Positions 38,336 through 45,924 of a stretch of DNA of 64,000 nucleotides are shown here, piece by piece. The stretch's first letter is position 1; the number at the start of each line of letters is the position of its first letter. The position numbers and the translations under genes are program-made. Origin of the DNA: Fodinibius salipaludis (GTDB lineage: Bacteria; Bacteroidota; Rhodothermia; Balneolales; Balneolaceae); the NCBI RefSeq assembly GCF_002287075.1, contig NZ_NSKE01000012.1:62001-126000 (forward strand). Reading direction: 5' to 3'. The notes beneath the pieces are model-generated. The model saw only the letters and a program-made list of their open reading frames with translations, did no database searches and was not told where the DNA came from.

Positions 38336-39592
38336 ATGGATAAAAGCACACAGTATAAAATATTCAACGATCCTATTCACGGATTTATCACCGTCCCAAA
38401 AGGATTAATTCTGGATCTTGTTGATCATCCCTATATCCAACGATTGCGACGTATTAAGCAGATGGGATTGGGCTATTTGGTTTTTCCTGCGGCAGAACAT
38501 TCTCGTTTTTCGCATGCCCTGGGGGCCATGGAATTAGCCCAACGCACGCTTAACAATTTGCGTGAAAAAGATACGACCATCAGTCCGGCCGAATATGAGG
38601 CTACACTTATTGCCGTGCTTCTCCATGATGTGGGACACGGTCCCCTTTCCCACACGTTGGAGTTCGATCTTATTGAAGATTTCCATCACGAAAAGATGAC
38701 GCTGGCGGTGATGCGTCATCTAAACAGAGAAACCAATGGAAAGCTTGATCTCGCTATAAAAATATTCACGGATCAGTATCCCAAAAAACCGTTCTTAAAC
38801 CAGCTTATCTCTTCGCAGCTGGATATTGACAGGCTCGATTACCTAAAACGTGACAGTGCTTTTACCAATGTTTATGAGGGATCGGTAGGTATTGAACGCA
38901 TCCTCAAAACTATGCGTGTACTCAAAGGCAATATTGTGATCGAAAAAAAGGGCATTTATGCCATCGAAAACTATATTCTCGCGCGCCGACTGATGTATAT
39001 GCAGGTGTATCTGCATAAAACAGTGCTTAGTGCCGATAAATTGGTACGACAAATCTTTGACCGTGTTCGTAAACTAATCAATGATGAAAAAAAACTGTAC
39101 CACGCTTCACCTGCACTTCAATATTTTTTAGAGAATAAGCCCAGTGCCAAAAAAGATATCAAGAGCGAAGTGATGCAAAAGTACCTTCAACTGGATGACA
39201 ATGATGTTTTTCAAAGTATCAAGTATTGGCAATATTCTTCTGACCCTATCTTAGCCAACCTCTGCAAGCGGTTTCAGTCCCGAAAACTATTTCGCACTAC
39301 TTTTTTAGATAAAAAACCTTCAAAGAAGATTAAGAAAAAAGTTCTTACCAAAACACAAAAAGTCCTCAAAAAACGTGGACTGCCTTATGATGAAGAATCA
39401 GCAGGCTATTTTTATTCCTTTGATGAAAGCTACAGTGAAGCTTATCAGTATGAAAAAGAGGGTATTTGGATTTTAGAAGAAAAAGACAACGCGGTGGAGT
39501 TTTCCAAGGCCGCTGACACCAAAAATATCATTGCCCTCACCGAGCCGGTGGTAAAACCGTATGTAGTGCACTTAAAAGATATTGAGCTATAA
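38336..39592 (+). CDS. HD domain phosphohydrolase, SAMHD1/COG1078-like
   Basis: Metal-dependent phosphohydrolase of 418 residues. The HD core is clear: FNDPIHGFITVP at the N-terminus, EHSRFSHALGAMELAQ, LLHDVGHGPLSHTLE (HD pair and following His) and SSQLDIDRLDYLKRDS with the last metal-binding Asp. These blocks match SAMHD1-like dNTP triphosphohydrolases and their COG1078 relatives; the C-terminal ~150 residues are Lys-rich and less conserved. Some relatives cut dNTPs, so activity on nucleotides is plausible, and the adjacent convergent folA-thyA genes also affect dNTP supply. Substrate not proven. Confidence 0.88.
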   Translation: MDKSTQYKIFNDPIHGFITVPKGLILDLVDHPYIQRLRRIKQMGLGYLVFPAAEHSRFSHALGAMELAQRTLNNLREKDTTISPAEYEATLIAVLLHDVGHGPLSHTLEFDLIEDFHHEKMTLAVMRHLNRETNGKLDLAIKIFTDQYPKKPFLNQLISSQLDIDRLDYLKRDSAFTNVYEGSVGIERILKTMRVLKGNIVIEKKGIYAIENYILARRLMYMQVYLHKTVLSADKLVRQIFDRVRKLINDEKKLYHASPALQYFLENKPSAKKDIKSEVMQKYLQLDDNDVFQSIKYWQYSSDPILANLCKRFQSRKLFRTTFLDKKPSKKIKKKVLTKTQKVLKKRGLPYDEESAGYFYSFDESYSEAYQYEKEGIWILEEKDNAVEFSKAADTKNIIALTEPVVKPYVVHLKDIEL

Positions 39593-39600
39593 ATTTCCAC

Positions 39601-39680
39601 CCCTAAGTCACTAAGGACACGAAAGAAATACCTCAAGAAACCAAAAAAATCCAAGCGATCTTGGTGTCTAAGTGGTTATT
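39601..39680. repeat. Inverted repeat (CACTAAG-ACAC type) overlapping the folA 3' end
   Basis: Left arm CACTAAGGACACGAAAG (39609-39625) is inverted relative to the right arm ending TTGGTGTCTAAGTG (39661-39674; reverse complement CACTTAGACACCAA). It fills the whole gap between the HD gene and folA and extends into the last codons of folA, including its stop. It resembles a widespread ACCACTAAGACAC-type intergenic repeat that I recall from environmental genomes (not checked). Confidence 0.6.
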
Positions 39681-40144
39681 CTCTCATAGACCACAAACGA
39701 AAGCTCATCGTGGTCATCTCTTTTAATCTCTTTCCAGGTCGTCCCTATTTCATCCCGATACTCAGGAAAATAGGTATCTCCTTCATGTTCCTGATGAATT
39801 TCCGTAACAAAAAGTTTATCGCAACGATCTAAAAACTGTCGATAAATTTCTCCACCTCCGATCAAAAAAACGAGCTCTTCATCTTGAACATACTCCAGCG
39901 CATCCTCAAATGAGGAAAAAGTAGGCACATGATCATAATTTCTGGATCGACTTAGGACAATATTTTCTCGTCCGGGCAGCGGTTTTCCTCCAAGCTCCTC
40001 AAATACAACTCGCCCCATAATGAGTGGATGTCCCATAGTCGTCCGCTTAAAATATTTGAGGTCCTCGGAATAGTGCCAAGGCAAATCGCCGTCTTTACCT
40101 ATTACAAGATTGGAATCATGCGCTACAATAGCAGCCAAGGTCAT
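39668..40144 (-). CDS. folA: Dihydrofolate reductase
   Basis: NADPH-dependent reduction of dihydrofolate, 158 residues. Visible: MTLAAIVAHDSNLVIGKDGDLPWHYSEDLKYFK (substrate and cofactor site with the acidic residue region), PLIMGRVVFEELGGKPLPGRENIVLSR, FLIGGGEIYRQFL and YFPEY. Length and motifs are normal for chromosomal FolA. Its start overlaps the thyA stop in ATGA, so the two are translationally coupled, matching their metabolic link (ThyA makes the dihydrofolate that FolA recycles). The last three codons (Ile-Thr-Thr) and stop lie within the inverted repeat at 39601-39680. Confidence 0.95.
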   Translation of the reverse strand: MTLAAIVAHDSNLVIGKDGDLPWHYSEDLKYFKRTTMGHPLIMGRVVFEELGGKPLPGRENIVLSRSRNYDHVPTFSSFEDALEYVQDEELVFLIGGGEIYRQFLDRCDKLFVTEIHQEHEGDTYFPEYRDEIGTTWKEIKRDDHDELSFVVYERITT

Positions 40145-40989
40145 ACCGCTACCTCAAATTTAATAGAATCGTGAGGATGGTAATCTTTGAGTTCAAAATC
40201 GTCAAACTCAAGATCGTCTACCGGTTTATCAGCAATTTCAAGGGTAGGCAACGGACGAGGCTCACGAGTCAGCTGTTCTTTCAATCCATCAATATGATTT
40301 TCGTAGATATGAGCATCAACAATGGTATGGGCAAAAGTTCCGTAATCCAATCCAACCTCAGTAGCAATAGCCATTGTGAGAGCTGAATAACAAGCCAAAT
40401 TAAATGGAATACCCAGCGCTATATCACCGGATCGTTGTGTCAGATGACAGTTAAGCTTGCCATCAGAAACATTAAAAATGTACATTAGGTGACATGGGGG
40501 GAGCGCCATCTGATCAAGTAGCCCGGGATGCCAAGCACTAACGACAATTCTTCGACTGTTGGGATTTTCTTTCAGCATCTTAATTGCCCGCTGCACCTGA
40601 TCAAACTCTTTCTTGATCAGTACCGTTTTACAGATATGCGATGCGTCACCTTCAAAATGGATTTCCTCTTCCTCATGATAAGGGAATCGACGCCACAATA
40701 CCGGGTAAATGGGTCCGACATGACCATCTTCATCGGCCCAGTCATCCCAGATATGGCAATCGTTTTCATCACGCAGCCAGCGGATGTGATCTTCTCCGCG
40801 CAGATACCAGAGTAGCTCCAAAATAACTGATCTGAAATAAACTTTCTTGGTGGTCAGGAGTGGAAATCCCTCAGATAAATCAACCTTATAGAATTCTGAA
40901 AAATTGGAAATAGTATCGATACCTGTACGATTCTCTTTCCTAACCCCATTTTCTAAAACACTGCGAACAAGATCTAAATATGCTTTCAT
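40141..40989 (-). CDS. thyA: Thymidylate synthase ThyA
   Basis: Methylates dUMP to dTMP with methylene-tetrahydrofolate. The catalytic Cys166 is in ALPPCHL; NSRRIVVSAWHP carries the phosphate-binding arginines; QRSGDIALGIPFNLACYSAL holds the dUMP-recognising Asn of PFN, which argues for dUMP rather than dCMP hydroxymethylation; HIYENHIDGLKEQLTREPRPLP is normal. At 282 residues it is ~18 longer than E. coli ThyA: an extra segment (around EEEEIHFEGDASH) follows GPIYPVLWRR, which itself replaces the usual GPVYGKQWR. It starts 19 bp after mgtE and overlaps folA by 4 bp. Confidence 0.93.
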   Translation of the reverse strand: MKAYLDLVRSVLENGVRKENRTGIDTISNFSEFYKVDLSEGFPLLTTKKVYFRSVILELLWYLRGEDHIRWLRDENDCHIWDDWADEDGHVGPIYPVLWRRFPYHEEEEIHFEGDASHICKTVLIKKEFDQVQRAIKMLKENPNSRRIVVSAWHPGLLDQMALPPCHLMYIFNVSDGKLNCHLTQRSGDIALGIPFNLACYSALTMAIATEVGLDYGTFAHTIVDAHIYENHIDGLKEQLTREPRPLPTLEIADKPVDDLEFDDFELKDYHPHDSIKFEVAV

Positions 40990-41008
40990 ATGCCCTATTT
41001 TTTAAAAG

Positions 41009-42391
41009 TTATAAAACCACTCCCTGTAGCAATAATAATGCAACAGAAAAGTAGATAATGATTCCCGTTACATCAACCAGCGTGGCAACGAAAGGAGCCG
41101 AAGTTACAGCCGGATCTAAACCAAATTTTGTCATCACAAACGGTAACATTGATCCACTTAAATTCCCAAATATCACAACCCCAACCAGGCTGGTCCCTAC
41201 TGTCAAGGCCTGCAAAACAAGCTCAACTGAAAATATTTCCCCTCGTAAAACCATCCATGTGGCAATCACAATTGAACCCATAATCCCCAGAAAACTACCC
41301 AGGAAAAAGCCCGATAACAGTTCTCGTTTGAGCACCATCCACCAGTCGTTGAGCTTAATATCGTCGGTAGAGATCGCGCGGATTATAAGCGTTGCTGCCT
41401 GAGAACCCGAGTTACCGCCGCTCGAAATAATCATCGGAATAAAAAAGGACAGCATAGCCGCGGCAGCCAGTGCATCTTCATAACTTGCCATAGCCGTTAC
41501 CGTGAGCATTTGTCCCATAAAAAGCATAATCAGCCAGCCCACACGCTTTTTTACCATTTGAAAAATTGTCGTCTCCGAATAATAATCATCCAGGGCACTC
41601 ATACCGGCCATCAACTGCATATCCTCAGTGGTTTCTTCCTCGGCCACATCAATAATATCATCTACCGTAACAATGCCTACCAGAATGCCGTCGGAGTCAA
41701 CTACCGGCATGGCTACGCGATCGTACTTACTGAGCATCTTTACCCCATCCTCCTGATCATCGAAAGCACTTAACGCCTCAAAACTTTCATCCATCAATGA
41801 TGATATCGGTGCCTCGGGATCAGCTAAAATAAGCTGGTTCAGGCGCAGATCATCAATCAGATGTTCATCAGCATCTACTACATAAATAACATTCACTGTT
41901 TCTACGCTGTGCCCGTATTTCCTGATATGCTCCATGGCCCGCTGGACCGTCCAGTCTTTTTTGACCTTCACATAGCGGGGCGTCATCAAACGGCCTACAC
42001 TTTCTTCGGGATAACCGAGCAGCTTTTGCGACTGCTTGCGATCTTCGACATTCAGCGAATTCATTACCCGCTGTGTAAGATGACCGGGCAACTCTTCCAC
42101 CAGTGATACACGTTCATCGGGCTCCAGGTTCGACATCACCTCACTAAGCTGCTGAGCCGTAAACATATTCAGAAGCTCCATCCCTTTCCCCGAGCTCAAA
42201 TACGTAAATACATCAGCTGCCTTCTGTTTTTTAAGCAGTCGAAAAATAACGATAGCAATCTCAGCATCAAGCTCTTCCAGTAATTCTGCCACATCAACGG
42301 CAGGAACATCATTCAAAATGTCCTTTAGAGCTACCCAATCCTTTTCCTTGATGAGCTCTTCAAATTCCGGTTTTAACAGATGAACTATCAT
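41009..42391 (-). CDS. mgtE: Magnesium transporter MgtE
   Basis: Inner-membrane Mg2+ channel of 460 residues. The cytosolic N-domain (DLLEELDAEIAIVIFRLLKKQKAADVF and NLEPDERVSLVEELP) is followed by a CBS pair (LMTPRYVKVKKDWTVQRAMEHIR and SLMDESFEALSAFDDQEDGVKMLSKYDRVAMPVVD). Five transmembrane helices come next, with the pore motif SSGGNSGSQAATLIIRA and PFVATLVDVTGIIIYF. All gating domains are present. No obvious Mg2+ riboswitch was seen in the 256-bp upstream gap, which is AT-rich. thyA and folA follow closely on the same strand. Confidence 0.95.
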   Translation of the reverse strand: MIVHLLKPEFEELIKEKDWVALKDILNDVPAVDVAELLEELDAEIAIVIFRLLKKQKAADVFTYLSSGKGMELLNMFTAQQLSEVMSNLEPDERVSLVEELPGHLTQRVMNSLNVEDRKQSQKLLGYPEESVGRLMTPRYVKVKKDWTVQRAMEHIRKYGHSVETVNVIYVVDADEHLIDDLRLNQLILADPEAPISSLMDESFEALSAFDDQEDGVKMLSKYDRVAMPVVDSDGILVGIVTVDDIIDVAEEETTEDMQLMAGMSALDDYYSETTIFQMVKKRVGWLIMLFMGQMLTVTAMASYEDALAAAAMLSFFIPMIISSGGNSGSQAATLIIRAISTDDIKLNDWWMVLKRELLSGFFLGSFLGIMGSIVIATWMVLRGEIFSVELVLQALTVGTSLVGVVIFGNLSGSMLPFVMTKFGLDPAVTSAPFVATLVDVTGIIIYFSVALLLLQGVVL

Positions 42392-42647
42392 AAATAAAAT
42401 AAATATAAACTTTTACTTTAGCAGCCAAAATGACAATCAAATGACATCCTAATACATTAATCCAGTTGGAAATTTACGCTCTCAATGATTCCGTTCAGAA
42501 TGTAAGAATTGCTTAAAGAATATCACAAAATTGGTTTTATATATCTTGCTTTCATATTTATTAGTTTTTCTATAAACAAAAATTCAGTTTATCATAATAA
42601 GTTGAATTTTAATTTCTGTATTTATTGATCAATAGTATCCACCATAC

Positions 42648-44063
42648 ATGAAACACGACGCAATTATTATCGGTTCCGGTCCCAACGGCTTAGCTGCCGG
42701 TATCCGTCTGGCGCAAGAGGGCCTATCCGTCAAAATATTTGAGAAAGGAGATACGATTGGCGGCGGAACCCGAACGCTGGAGTTAACCCAACCCGACTTT
42801 CACCACGATATTTGCTCTGCCATTCATCCTCTGGCCAAAGCCTCCCCATTTTTAAAAACGTTGCCCCTCGAAGATTACGGACTTGAGTGGATACAACCGG
42901 AAGTGCCTGTAGCACATCCGCTGGATAATCAACCCGCCGGAGCGCTGTTTCGATCGCTCGATAAAACGATAGATCATCTTGGCAGCGATGGTCCAACCTA
43001 TCGGAAGTGGATAACTCCCTATATTAATTCCTGGGATGATCTTCTTACTGATATTCTGGCTCCGTTTTCCCTCATTCCTCATAACCCGATATTGATGGCT
43101 CGGTTTGGACTTAAAGCACTCCGATCAGCCAACGGTTTTGCAAAACGATACAAAACCGAAAAAGCACGCGCCGTTTTTGCCGGGTTAGCGGCCCATGGAA
43201 TCATGCCCTTTGATGCCACCGCTACCGCTGCCATTGGGTTAGTGCTGGGAACAGCCGCTCACACTGTCGGATGGCCCTATCCCAAAGGTGGTTCGCATGC
43301 TATTACCAAAGCAATGGCAAAGCATTTTGAATCGCTGGGTGGCAAAATAGAGACAGGCGTTGAAATATCTTCTGTTGAGGAACTGCCCAAATCACAGAGC
43401 ATTCTTTTTAATAACACACCTCGGCAAATATTAGATATCGCAGACAACAAGCTTCCGCAGTCGTATGCCAAAAAGTTACGCAACTATAAATATGGTCAAG
43501 GCGTTTTTAAAATTGATTTTGCTTTAAGTGATCCCATCCCGTGGAATGATGAACTTTGCCAAAAAGCAGGCACGGTACATGTAGGGGGTACATTTGAAGA
43601 AATTGCAGCATCCGAAAAACAATCGGCAAACGGCCAACACCCCGAAAAACCGTATGTATTAGTTGCACAGCAAAGTTTGGGCGATCCCGGTCGTGCACCG
43701 GACAGTCGACATACCGGCTGGGCGTATTGCCACGTACCAAACGGATCAACGGAAGATATGACTGAGCCAATACTTCGACAGATTGAGCGCTTTGCCCCCG
43801 GATTTCGGGATTGCATTATTGACAGCCACAAAATGCACGCTCAAGATATGCAGGCTTACAATCCCAACTATATAGGCGGAGATATTAACGGCGGACGTGC
43901 TGATATTACACAGCTTTTTACGCGTCCGGCGGGATTCTTTGATCCATATCATATCCCCAAAACCGACATGTATATTGCTTCATCCTCCACTCCACCCGGT
44001 GGTGGCGTTCACGGTATGTGCGGATATCATGCAGCGGAATCAGTCTTAAAAAATTCATTCTGA
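42648..44063 (+). CDS. FAD-dependent oxidoreductase, phytoene desaturase/PYROXD2-like
   Basis: Flavoprotein of 471 residues. The Rossmann fold starts AIIIGSGPNGLAAGIRLAQEGLSVKIFEKGDTIGGGTRT (GxGxxG plus the second GG motif), characteristic of the amine-oxidase/CrtI superfamily. The C-terminus has ARPAGFFDPYHIPKTDMYIASSSTPPGGGVHGMCGYHAA, also typical of this group. It resembles the PYROXD2/COG1233 branch more than true CrtI, so a role in carotenoid desaturation is only a possibility. It stands alone, followed by the 441-bp repeat-rich gap. Confidence 0.8.
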   Translation: MKHDAIIIGSGPNGLAAGIRLAQEGLSVKIFEKGDTIGGGTRTLELTQPDFHHDICSAIHPLAKASPFLKTLPLEDYGLEWIQPEVPVAHPLDNQPAGALFRSLDKTIDHLGSDGPTYRKWITPYINSWDDLLTDILAPFSLIPHNPILMARFGLKALRSANGFAKRYKTEKARAVFAGLAAHGIMPFDATATAAIGLVLGTAAHTVGWPYPKGGSHAITKAMAKHFESLGGKIETGVEISSVEELPKSQSILFNNTPRQILDIADNKLPQSYAKKLRNYKYGQGVFKIDFALSDPIPWNDELCQKAGTVHVGGTFEEIAASEKQSANGQHPEKPYVLVAQQSLGDPGRAPDSRHTGWAYCHVPNGSTEDMTEPILRQIERFAPGFRDCIIDSHKMHAQDMQAYNPNYIGGDINGGRADITQLFTRPAGFFDPYHIPKTDMYIASSSTPPGGGVHGMCGYHAAESVLKNSF

Positions 44064-44069
44064 TACTTA

Positions 44070-44150
44070 AAACCCGCAGGGTTTCTTTGCACTGTTTTCT
44101 TAAACATAAATTTTGACATCTATCATTCTGAGGTAAAACCCTTTGGGTTT
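44070..44150. repeat. Pair of AAACCC-N3-GGGTTT palindromes
   Basis: AAACCCGCAGGGTTT (44070-44084) and AAACCCTTTGGGTTT (44136-44150) are two 15-nt hairpins with different 3-nt loops just after the oxidoreductase stop. The first could act as a weak terminator, since a short T-containing run (CTTTGC) follows. The same arm sequence twice within 80 bp suggests a small repeat family. Confidence 0.55.
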
Positions 44151-44280
44151 ACTTTATGACTTCGATTCAATTATGTCTCTCTCATCTAAATTCTAATGCT
44201 GATAGACGACTCTAATCTTCAGACACAGATTAAACTTATTTAAATTCAGTATCCACAATCTGGCATAAGAATTCTGAATT

Positions 44281-44443
44281 GAGGTAAAGGGTAATCAGGA
44301 GAATTCTGTACCGGTCATTAACTAAAATATTGGCTAAGTAAGAAAAGGATCATCAGAATTATCTCACCCACTGACCGAAATGATTTCAGAATTCTCGGCC
44401 TTATCCTTTTCGTACCCTTTGTATCAAGACAAAAAAGGTACAC
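44281..44443 (-). repeat. Long structured dispersed repeat, copy A
   Basis: About 160 bp, read on the minus strand. It starts with CCTTTT..GTCTTGATACAAAGGG, then CGAAAAGGATAAGGCCGAGAATTCTG, a middle part, and ends with CAGAATTCTCCTGATTACC, which pairs with the GAGAATTCTG arm, so the element folds into a long imperfect hairpin. The sequence aligns with copy B at 47588-47777 in the opposite orientation (shared AAGGCYGAGAATTMTGAA and CTTGAT.CAAA). No open reading frame of note lies inside. The rest of the 44064-44504 gap shows only the two palindromes. Confidence 0.65.
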
Positions 44444-44504
44444 CTAATTCTTATTTTAAAATTTATGATTCACTTCAAAATATTAGATCAAATAAAATAG
44501 CCTG

Positions 44505-45200
44505 CTAAAACTCTACATACCCCTCCTGAGCCTCTCCCCTTCGCAACTTATTCGCCCACTGATGTGCCAGTCGCGATGTTTTCGGCAACTTATATTTTGT
44601 CAACGCCCCCATCACAATATTGTATGTATCTTTAAACGAGCAACGATATCCCGGAGATACATAAATAGGATTCACATTTGTTCGGCTCCGTAGTGCAATT
44701 CCAATTTTTTCGTCATCATCTATTAGATAAGCTTTATCTCCCTTATCGATTCCCAAATCACCGTGCGTACCGGTTAATATATTTTTGGCACAACCAATGG
44801 TAGGATGATCCACTTCTATACCAAAATGCGTGGCTATTCCCATTCGGCGTGGATGCGCAACTCCGTGTCCGTCGAGAATAAGGACATCCGATTTTAACTT
44901 AAGCTGATTCCACGCCTTCAGGAGCACCGGCATCTCCCGAAAAGCCAGTAATCCCGGTATATACGGAAAGCTCGTTTCATCTGATGCCAGCGATCGTGCT
45001 ACCGGAGTTAAATCAGGTAATTCCAACACTATAATAGCCGCATGCATAAGATCCGAACCGCGACTAAAAGATATATCTGCTCCCGCTATATATTTAGGAG
45101 GTTCCGGCAGCGGTTCCAATTTTATTTGCTGACGAAGTTCCTGTTGCAGCTCCTTCGCAGCGGAGGGATTAATGGTTTTATAGTGTTCTAATCGATTCAT
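44505..45200 (-). CDS. nfi: Endonuclease V
   Basis: Deoxyinosine 3' endonuclease for repair of deaminated adenine, 231 residues. Family blocks: YIAGADISFSRGSDLMHAAIIVLELPDL (first catalytic Asp), FPYIPGLLAFREMPVLLKAW (with the conserved Tyr wedge PYIPG and Glu), LILDGHGVAHPRRMGIATHFGI (second Asp) and YVSPGYRCSF. All are intact. The RAYT gene lies just upstream on the same strand, separated by a hairpin. Confidence 0.95.
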   Translation of the reverse strand: MNRLEHYKTINPSAAKELQQELRQQIKLEPLPEPPKYIAGADISFSRGSDLMHAAIIVLELPDLTPVARSLASDETSFPYIPGLLAFREMPVLLKAWNQLKLKSDVLILDGHGVAHPRRMGIATHFGIEVDHPTIGCAKNILTGTHGDLGIDKGDKAYLIDDDEKIGIALRSRTNVNPIYVSPGYRCSFKDTYNIVMGALTKYKLPKTSRLAHQWANKLRRGEAQEGYVEF

Positions 45201-45236
45201 AGAAATAAACTTCCATTTAATGGAGCATACCTATCC

Positions 45237-45269
45237 AGACGGAGTTCACCTTCGAGGTGGACTCCGTCT
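45237..45269. repeat. REP-like hairpin 1 flanking the RAYT gene
   Basis: AGACGGAGTTCACCT and AGGTGGACTCCGTCT pair at 14 of 15 positions with a 3-nt loop (TCG). It overlaps the RAYT stop codon by 2 bp. The right arm AGGTGGACTCCGTCT recurs as AGGTGGACTCCATCT on the other side of the transposase gene. Confidence 0.8.
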
Positions 45270-45798
45270 ATTTAAAGCTGACTCTTCTTTTAGAAAATTC
45301 ACGGTATTCTTCTTTAGATGAAAAGTACCTATCAATTATAGAATGATCTACTAAACTTCCTTTTCTATAACCCGCCAAATCTAAATAGCTGGAATATCGC
45401 CATTCTTTAAGGTTATTAACTAATCTTGCTCGAACTGGATTTTGATGGATATATGAGATCAAAGTGAGTAAATAATTTTGATCATCAACCAATTGTGCTT
45501 TCGTATGCTGTTGAAATAAGCTCCCATTGCGATCAAAAGCTTTGTTGATGGCTTTTGTATAAGAACTTAGATGAGTACCGATCTGTTTTCTAAGCTCATC
45601 TATTTCTTTTGTCTCAACTCTGATTAAAAAGTGAAAATGGGTAGGCATTAGACAATAAGCGTAAACAGACAAATAATCTACAAACCGAACTTTAAACTTG
45701 CGCAAGAAATACCTATAGTTTTCTTTCTTTTTGAAAAGAAGCTCACGGTTATTAGATCTGTTATATAGATGATATACTTTATTAAACTGTAACTGCAC
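45268..45798 (-). CDS. REP-associated tyrosine transposase (Y1/HUH)
   Basis: HUH single-strand nuclease of 176 residues (TnpA_REP/Y1 family). The HUH motif is His54-Phe-His56 in LMPTHFHFLIRVE, and the catalytic Tyr is Tyr116 in SYIHQNPVRARLV. The N-terminal YHLYNRSNNRELLFKKKENYRYFLRKF and the C-terminal EWRYSSYLDLAG are also standard for the RAYT group, so the enzyme looks intact. Such proteins cut REP hairpins at a GTAG-like guide next to the stem. The gene is alone between matching hairpins; it is on the same strand as nfi, which follows after 67 bp. Confidence 0.9.
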   Translation of the reverse strand: MQLQFNKVYHLYNRSNNRELLFKKKENYRYFLRKFKVRFVDYLSVYAYCLMPTHFHFLIRVETKEIDELRKQIGTHLSSYTKAINKAFDRNGSLFQQHTKAQLVDDQNYLLTLISYIHQNPVRARLVNNLKEWRYSSYLDLAGYRKGSLVDHSIIDRYFSSKEEYREFSKRRVSFK

Positions 45799-45872
45799 GT
45801 ACTCTTATATTAAATTTTCCTTTAAAAGTAAGACCGATAAGCAGATAACTTCTTACAAAAAATTTAACTATT

Positions 45873-45905
45873 AGATAGAGCCCACCTCTCAGGTGGACTC
45901 CATCT
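45873..45905. repeat. REP-like hairpin 2 flanking the RAYT gene
   Basis: AGATAGAGCCCACCT and AGGTGGACTCCATCT pair at 13 of 15 positions with a 3-nt loop (CTC). It lies 75 bp upstream of the RAYT start and 20 bp upstream of the decarboxylase ATG, so it is within the leader of that gene. Confidence 0.8.
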
Positions 45906-45924
45906 GAGTAAGAACCAAAAGTCA

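Larger units (their letters stand above)
45237..45905 (-). mobile_element. RAYT unit: REP-associated transposase with flanking hairpins
   Basis: A single tyrosine-transposase gene (45268-45798) is bracketed by two hairpins with the same arm sequence at 45237-45269 and 45873-45905, without target-site duplications or long terminal repeats. This is the standard arrangement of REP-associated tyrosine transposases (RAYTs), which are usually domesticated and mobilise REP hairpins elsewhere. The unit sits between nfi and a decarboxylase gene. Confidence 0.7.

Noticed and set aside
42392-42647. Possible Mg2+ riboswitch upstream of mgtE
   Set aside because: The AT-rich gap shows no set of nested stems resembling the M-box.
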